64,000 nucleotides of DNA from Hymenobacter sp. YIM 151500-1 (GTDB taxonomy: Bacteria; Bacteroidota; Bacteroidia; Cytophagales; Hymenobacteraceae): positions 4,484,001 to 4,548,000 of the forward strand of contig NZ_CP110139.1 in the NCBI RefSeq assembly GCF_025979885.1, written 5' to 3'. This document shows, piece by piece, positions 59,768 to 64,000 of the stretch. Every line of letters begins with the position of its first letter. Positions within the stretch are counted from its first letter, which is position 1. The position numbers were made by a program, and so were the translations under genes. The notes under the pieces are model-generated. The model searched no databases. It was not told the DNA's origin and was given only the letters and a program-made list of their open reading frames with translations.

Positions 59768-60322
59768 ATGAAATTACCTCTCGGTTTTGCCGTGGCGCTG
59801 CTTTGCACAGTTGTGGCCTGTCAGAAGAAGCATGTCACTCCGCTACCCTCAGGCAAGAACACTTTCTCGTGTCGGATTGATGGCAAAACACTCACGCCTC
59901 AGCTTCCGCCCATTATTTTGACAACGAGAACGGCCTTGAAAGCAAGGCGTGTAAATCGTGCAGGTGGCTTTTTCATCGAGGCAAAAGATTCATTCAATGA
60001 ATTAGATATTTACTCCACTCCTACGCAGGGAGTAGGGACGTACTCATTGGGGTACTCGCTGAATACTAATCCTTATTCCTATCCTCTAAATAACTATGGT
60101 GTGTATCGGTCATACCGGCCAATTACCCCAAATGATGATCCATATAATCTGCCTGATCCAGTTCAGTACTACACCGATGCCACGCATACCGGCACCGTGA
60201 GGGTTACCCGCTTCGATACCGTGGCCCGCGTGGCAGGCGGCACGTTCGAGTATACCGCTAAAGACAAGGCCACTGGCAAGCTGGTCCGCATTACCAATGG
60301 TCAGTTTGACGTTTTGTTTTAA
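59768..60322 (+). CDS. Lipoprotein, DUF6252-like
   Basis: The 184-residue protein has a lipoprotein signal (MKLPLGFAVALLCTVVACQK) and a beta-rich mature part. The ending GTVRVTRFDTVARVAGGTFE then YTAKDKATGKLVRITNGQFD is a pattern of a widespread Bacteroidota lipoprotein family (DUF6252-like by memory). It is exported; role unknown. The lower GC in the middle may indicate fast evolution. Confidence 0.75.
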   Translation: MKLPLGFAVALLCTVVACQKKHVTPLPSGKNTFSCRIDGKTLTPQLPPIILTTRTALKARRVNRAGGFFIEAKDSFNELDIYSTPTQGVGTYSLGYSLNTNPYSYPLNNYGVYRSYRPITPNDDPYNLPDPVQYYTDATHTGTVRVTRFDTVARVAGGTFEYTAKDKATGKLVRITNGQFDVLF

Positions 60323-60371
60323 CCGATAAAAAGCGGAGGCAACGTAGCTGTATTAGGTCGTTCCGAACACA

Positions 60372-60499
60372 GTAGACCGTCCTGCTCCATCTGGCGTCCG
60401 CTTACCGAAGCATCTCTACCGAGGGTAATCAACTAGCATTACAACGAAGCGGTAGAGATGCTTCGGCAAGCGGACGCCAGATGGAGCAGGACGGTCTAC
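60372..60499. repeat. Inverted repeat with 49-bp arms, variant of the GAAGCATCTCTACC family
   Basis: Arms 60372-60420 and 60451-60499 match over 48 of 49 bases. The inner 14 bases (GAAGCATCTCTACC) are those of the CATGCTGAGC family. The outer part (GACCGTCCTGCTCCATCTGG, CGTCCGCTT) is different, so the family is modular. It lies between convergent genes. Confidence 0.93.
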
Positions 60500-60520
60500 A
60501 GGCTTCCTAAACAGCGTAGC

Positions 60521-60814
60521 TTACCCCGGCAGCTGGGTGCGCACGAGTTCCTCCCACTCCCGGCGCAACGACCCGTTGAACACCGGCCGGCCGGCGCGGC
60601 GGTACCAGTAAGCGGCGTTGCCGACGTCGCCTTCCTGGCGGTGCAGAAAGGCGTGCAGCCAGTTGTGCAGCGAGTCGTGCTCGTTGTCCTGGGCAATGTC
60701 GTGGGCGCGGTGCCACTCGTCGCGGCCGGCGTGCCACAGGGCTTCCAGTAGGGGCGAGAGGCCGGCCGGCGGCGCAGACTGGGTTTGGGAGGCGAGGAAG
60801 TCGGCGTAGAGCAT
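60521..60814 (-). CDS. Small conserved hypothetical protein
   Basis: The 97-residue cytosolic protein is rich in His and Trp: WHAGRDEWHRAHDIAQDNEH, LHNWLHAFLHRQEGDVGNAA and YWYRRAGRP. It resembles a short family found in many Bacteroidota and other bacteria with that same pattern (from memory). Clustered His may bind metal, but no function is known. There is a good ATG start and no signal peptide. Confidence 0.78.
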   Translation of the reverse strand: MLYADFLASQTQSAPPAGLSPLLEALWHAGRDEWHRAHDIAQDNEHDSLHNWLHAFLHRQEGDVGNAAYWYRRAGRPVFNGSLRREWEELVRTQLPG

Positions 60815-60960
60815 AGGGCTTGGAAAGCTAGGAAAACGGAGGAACGACGGCGGCCTGCACTAACGACGCTGACTTACCGTCGGCAGCTATAGTCAGCGTA
60901 AACTAATTGGTCCGCGGCGGGGTTCTATACGCCGACTGCGGCGGTGCGGTGGCAGTTGCG

Positions 60961-60968
60961 TAATTTTG
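60961..60968 (+). promoter_or_regulatory. Promoter -7 element (TAATTTTG) of the bacilliredoxin gene
   Basis: This perfect TAnnTTTG match lies 57 bases before the ATG. Confidence 0.72.
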
Positions 60969-61025
60969 CCCGGCCGCCCGGCACTTTGCCGTCGGATTGT
61001 TCATTCTAACGCCTAGCTTTCACCT

Positions 61026-61448
61026 ATGGCCACGTATCCCGAATACATGGTAGCCCCGATTCGCCAGGACCTCGTTGAGGCCGGTTTCGAGCAGCTCATG
61101 ACCCCCGAAGAAGTAGACGCCGTGCTCAGCGAGCAGGAAGGCACCGTGCTGGTGGCCGTCAACTCGGTGTGCGGCTGCGCCGCCGCCAAAGCCCGCCCGG
61201 CCCTGAAAATGGCCGTTTCCAGCTCCGAGAAGAAGCCCAGCAAGCTCGTCACGGTGTTTGCTGGCATGGAAACCGAAGCCGTAGCCAAGGCCCGCGAGCA
61301 TATGCTGCCCTATCCGCCCAGCAGCCCCTGCATTGCCCTGTTCAAAGACGGCGAGCTGGTGCACATGATTGAGCGTTACCACATCGAAGGCAACGACCTG
61401 ATGCGCATCGTCAACAACCTACAAGGTGCGTTTGAGGAGCACTGCTAA
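61026..61448 (+). CDS. BrxA/BrxB-family bacilliredoxin
   Basis: The 140-residue thioredoxin-fold protein has the characteristic CGC active site in NSVCGCAAAKARPAL (~48-50) and MLPYPPSSPCIALFKDGELV near the end. Bacilliredoxins remove bacillithiol from S-thiolated proteins or act as disulfide isomerases. In Bacteroidota bacillithiol is likely available. It is monocistronic with a terminator. Confidence 0.95.
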   Translation: MATYPEYMVAPIRQDLVEAGFEQLMTPEEVDAVLSEQEGTVLVAVNSVCGCAAAKARPALKMAVSSSEKKPSKLVTVFAGMETEAVAKAREHMLPYPPSSPCIALFKDGELVHMIERYHIEGNDLMRIVNNLQGAFEEHC

Positions 61449-61461
61449 GGTAGTTGTAGTG

Positions 61462-61492
61462 GTGTAACGCGAAGCTAAAGTTCGCGCTTCAC
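61462..61492. repeat. Short palindrome, GTAACGCGAAGC family
   Basis: GTGTAACGCGAAG pairs imperfectly with TTCGCGCTTCAC around a short loop. The same word pair occurs inside the 40070-40415 element (40203-40226, 40279-40307). Confidence 0.7.
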
Positions 61493-61498
61493 CATAAC

Positions 61499-61527
61499 AA
61501 GCCCGCTGCCCTTACGCAGCGGGCTTT
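61499..61527 (+). terminator. Intrinsic terminator after the bacilliredoxin gene
   Basis: AAGCCCGCTGC pairs with GCAGCGGGCTTTT around a 6-base loop. Confidence 0.87.
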
Positions 61528-61544
61528 TGCGTTATTTGCACCGT

Positions 61545-62267
61545 ATGCAACACGCCGCTACCATTCAGCCCTTGTCCTGGGACACTGATTTCCTGGGGTT
61601 TCGCGTGGGCCGGCTGCACGGTTCCACCCTGGCGCAGCCGCAGCTGGAAGACCTGCTGGCCCAGGCCCGGCAGGCTGGCTACCGGCTGCTCTACTGGTTT
61701 GTGGCCCCCACCGATGCTGCCTCGGCCCGCGCCGCTGCCGCAGCAGGAGCCATACTGGCCGACCGCAAGATTCGGCTGCGGCTGCCGGTGCGCCCGGACC
61801 AAACGACCACGCTGCCGCCCGGCATCGTTTCCACTACCGATTTCAGCCCCGCGTTGCAGGCCCTGGCCGCCCAGGCCGGCGAGTATTCCCGCTTTCAGGT
61901 AGACCCGCATTTTGGCCCCGACGTGTACCGGCGCCTGTACGGGGAATGGCTGCGCCGCTCCCTGGCCGGCGAGCTGGCCCGCGAGGTGCTGGTGTATCAG
62001 CCCCAGCCCAGTGAGCCTGTGCAGGGGTTTCTAACCTTGGCCGAGAAAAATAACTGCACCGAAATGGTGCTGATGGCCGTGGACGCCGCCCAGCGCGGAC
62101 GTGGCATTGGGGCGGCTTTCATCGAAGCTGCCCGCTGCCGGGCTGCCGCCTGGGGCCACGCGGCCGTGCAGCTCACCACGCAGGCCGCCAACCCGGCCTG
62201 CCGCCTGTACCAGCGCCAGGGGTTTGTGCTGGAGCACGAAGAGCACGTGTATCATCTGTGGCTGTAG
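61545..62267 (+). CDS. GNAT-family acetyltransferase (WecD-like)
   Basis: The 240-residue protein starts MQHAATIQPLSWDTDFLGFR, the pattern seen in WecD-like sugar-nucleotide acetyltransferases. The C-terminal GNAT core has VDAAQRGRGIGAAFIEAARC (acetyl-CoA motif) and ACRLYQRQGFV. The substrate may be an amino sugar; the adjoining GT2 gene agrees with cell-surface glycan work. A weak TATTTGCA element lies before it. Confidence 0.85.
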   Translation: MQHAATIQPLSWDTDFLGFRVGRLHGSTLAQPQLEDLLAQARQAGYRLLYWFVAPTDAASARAAAAAGAILADRKIRLRLPVRPDQTTTLPPGIVSTTDFSPALQALAAQAGEYSRFQVDPHFGPDVYRRLYGEWLRRSLAGELAREVLVYQPQPSEPVQGFLTLAEKNNCTEMVLMAVDAAQRGRGIGAAFIEAARCRAAAWGHAAVQLTTQAANPACRLYQRQGFVLEHEEHVYHLWL

Positions 62268-62363
62268 CTTTGGGGCTTGGCAAAGCCAACCGATTGGCCG
62301 GCTGAGGCCAGCTCTGGTCCGCCAACCAAAGAAAATTTCCCTGCTGCCCCCGTACCTTGCTGC

Positions 62364-63305
62364 ATGTCACACCCGTCTTCCGCGCCCGACTACTCGGTGG
62401 TAGTGCCCGTGTACCTGGGCCAGGATACGTTGCGGCCCCTGACGGCCCAGCTGGTCGAGTTTTTCACGACGACGGGCCGCACGTTTGAAATCATCTTCGT
62501 CTACGACTGCGGGCCCGACAACTCCTGGCAGGTTATCCAGGAGCTTCGCGCGGAGCTGGGGCCGGAGCTGGTACGGGCCGTGCACCTGACCCGCAACTTT
62601 GGGCAACACAACGCCCTGCTGTGCGGGTTTGGGGAGGCGCGGGGACGTTTCATCGTGACCATGGACGAGGACTTGCAGCACCGCCCCGCCGACATCGAGC
62701 AGCTCATCCGGCGCCAGCGCGAAGGCAATTTTGATGTGGTGTACGGCCGGCCCGGCATGCTGCGGCACTCCCGCTTCCGCAACGTTACGTCCGGGGCCAT
62801 GCGCCGCCTGCTGCGCGCCGGCATCCCCGACCTGCACCCCGACTACTCCGCCTTCCGCCTCCTGAAAGCCGACACAGCCCGGAGCTGCCTCGACATGCGC
62901 AACTCCTACACCTTCCTCGACGGCTACCTGACCTGGGTGACGACGCACGTGGCCAGTGCCCCGGTGGAGCACCAGCCGCGGGCCGCCGGCCGTAGCGGCT
63001 ACACCGTCGGTAAGCTGGTGGCGTATTCCGTCAACATCTTCGTCACCTTCTCCAACCTGCCCATCCGGCTGCTCACCTTCACGTCGGTGGCCGTGTTTCT
63101 GCTCACTAGCTCGTACTCGGTCTATGTGCTGGTGCGCAAGCTGGTGTACAACGACTTCCTGCTGGGTTTTCCGTCCTTGATAATTTCCATCGGCTTCGGA
63201 GTGGGGCTGATACTGCTGGGCCTGGGCATTGTGGGCGAGTACATCCACCGCATCAACCTGAAAACCACCCGCCGCCCCAACTTCGTGAAGCGGGAAGCAG
63301 TGTAG
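62364..63305 (+). CDS. Family 2 glycosyltransferase, GtrB/DPM1-like
   Basis: The 313-residue protein starts at MSHPSSAPDYSVVVPVYLGQ. The catalytic TMDEDLQHRPADIEQLI (DxD region ~95-100) and GRPGMLRHSRFRNVTSGAMR follow. Two C-terminal membrane helices (~230-252, 268-290) are present. It is typical of enzymes transferring a hexose to a polyprenyl phosphate at the inner membrane. TACCTTGC at 62353-62360 is a possible promoter. The stop lies within the next inverted repeat. Confidence 0.92.
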   Translation: MSHPSSAPDYSVVVPVYLGQDTLRPLTAQLVEFFTTTGRTFEIIFVYDCGPDNSWQVIQELRAELGPELVRAVHLTRNFGQHNALLCGFGEARGRFIVTMDEDLQHRPADIEQLIRRQREGNFDVVYGRPGMLRHSRFRNVTSGAMRRLLRAGIPDLHPDYSAFRLLKADTARSCLDMRNSYTFLDGYLTWVTTHVASAPVEHQPRAAGRSGYTVGKLVAYSVNIFVTFSNLPIRLLTFTSVAVFLLTSSYSVYVLVRKLVYNDFLLGFPSLIISIGFGVGLILLGLGIVGEYIHRINLKTTRRPNFVKREAV

Positions 63306-63403
63306 AGACGCAACATCTTGCGTCTCGTCGTTGGTGCCGCTAGAAAGATGGATGCTCAGGCGGTGTCGTTCAGCGACGAGACGCAAGATGTTGCGTCTCT
63401 ACA
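63301..63403. repeat. Perfect 30-bp inverted repeat containing the GT2 stop codon
   Basis: TGTAGAGACGCAACATCTTG and CGTCTCGTCG (63301-63330) are the exact complement of 63374-63403. Each arm is itself a hairpin (GAGACGCAA / TTGCGTCTC). The TAG of the GT2 gene is bases 3-5 of the left arm. Confidence 0.95.
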
Positions 63404-63440
63404 ACGGCTACCGTTACGCTAAAAGCAAGCCACAGCAACC

Positions 63441-64000
63441 TCAGGCCAAGCCCCGCCGGCGCCGGATAGCCAGCCCGATGCCGCCTCCCAGCAAAATGGC
63501 GGCGCTAAAGATGAGTCCCAGCCACAGCACCAGGTGATACGTACCGGCATCGGTGTCCATGGGCCGGCCGTTGGTAAAGTATTGATTTTCCAGCACGTAC
63601 ACGGGCTCGGCCAGGCGCAGGCCCTGCTGCTCGAAGGCGGTGCGGGCCACGGTGGGCAGCGTACCCACGTGCAGCTCGCCGGTGAAGGTGCCCGGAAAGG
63701 CCGAGGTTTGGTCGTACACGAACGTCTGCTGGTTTTTCTCGTCGAAGTACACGCCAGTGGAGGTGTCGTAGACGATGCGCACCGGCTGGCCGGGGCGCCA
63801 CTCGGGACCCGTGAGCGGCACGTAGCGGTTGGTGCGGGCCACCTTGCCGTAGCGCGTTTCTTCCAGCACGTACTGGTACTCGGCCTGAAATACGGCGTGC
63901 AGCACCGCAAACTTAGCACGGGCCGGTACCGGAGCGGTGGGCTGGTTGATGAAGTCGAGCTGATGCACGGGCTCCTGGGCGTTGGCCGTGGCTTGGTGGC
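63441..64000 (-). CDS. Exported membrane-anchored protein, 5' end outside window
   Basis: The frame stays open to the window edge, reading ...HQATANAQEPVHQLDFINQP, which looks like the end of a signal peptide (ANA/QEP). The annotated GTG at 63968 is therefore probably internal. The ~180 visible residues contain two beta-rich repeats (YVPLTGPEWRPGQPVRIVYD, STGVYFDEKNQQTF), reminiscent of DUF3592-like proteins. One C-terminal helix (HLVLWLGLIFSAAILLGGGI) and an RRRR anchor follow. Function is unknown. Confidence 0.65.
   Translation of the reverse strand, partial: HQATANAQEPVHQLDFINQPTAPVPARAKFAVLHAVFQAEYQYVLEETRYGKVARTNRYVPLTGPEWRPGQPVRIVYDTSTGVYFDEKNQQTFVYDQTSAFPGTFTGELHVGTLPTVARTAFEQQGLRLAEPVYVLENQYFTNGRPMDTDAGTYHLVLWLGLIFSAAILLGGGIGLAIRRRRGLA

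Overview
The window looks like a chromosomal segment of a GC-rich member of the Bacteroidota, most like Hymenobacter or a close relative in Cytophagales. Several things point that way. Gene starts are often preceded by the Bacteroidota -7 promoter element TAnnTTTG and usually lack Shine-Dalgarno sequences. SecD and SecF are fused. L31 is the cysteine-free type B. The window also carries a GlmU-family sugar nucleotidyl/acetyltransferase, BatD, an HTTM protein, a PorE-like TPR/PD40/OmpA protein and a TPP-riboswitch-controlled TonB receptor. These are family-level inferences from reading; no search was run. I saw no tRNA, rRNA, CRISPR array, insertion sequence or prophage.

Layout. 1-5.3 kb: SDR tail, small barrel protein, FRG-domain protein, HrpB helicase, rhodanese. 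5.4-8.6 kb: PnuC plus NadR-like kinase, aldose-1-epimerase-like protein, GNAT, small membrane protein. 8.9-11.6 kb: TPP riboswitch and TonB receptor. 12-20 kb: glutaryl-CoA-type dehydrogenase, small unknowns, HIRAN protein, RuvB, and a PIN toxin-antitoxin pair joined to queG. 20.3-23.7 kb: four ferritin-like genes arranged as a duplicated two-gene unit. 24-32.6 kb: BatD, AroC, HTTM protein, Nfu, a Y-X4-D lipoprotein, and an ECF sigma factor overlapping a membrane/beta-barrel fusion. 32.7-44.7 kb: housekeeping genes (secDF, udk, rdgB, rpmE, GlmU-like, holB, hemC, a cyclophilin, an RmlD-like reductase). 45.3-51.6 kb: the most unusual part. A protein made almost wholly of EHGGSSGWGDGH repeats lies upstream of an oligopeptide-binding protein and two permeases with no ATPase gene. 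It is divergent from an unrecognised alpha-solenoid gene. 51.8-59.6 kb: LytTR regulator with a large hybrid kinase, the PorE-like protein and a TPR protein. 59.7-64 kb: lipoprotein, bacilliredoxin, GNAT, GT2 and a truncated membrane protein.

The main candidate for something undescribed is the 49.2-49.7 kb repeat gene. It has seven identical 12-residue units and one degenerate unit. The three DNA versions compared differ only at synonymous positions, so the peptide itself appears to be selected. Its neighbours make a peptide precursor/importer system a reasonable but unproven hypothesis.

A second signal is the density of intergenic palindromes (about 15). They range from a perfect 40-bp terminal-inverted-repeat element to nested palindromes whose outer arms are degenerate GTGAG-like repeats. 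Several directly supply or touch the stop codons of flanking genes. Three or more recurrent core sequences can be recognised.
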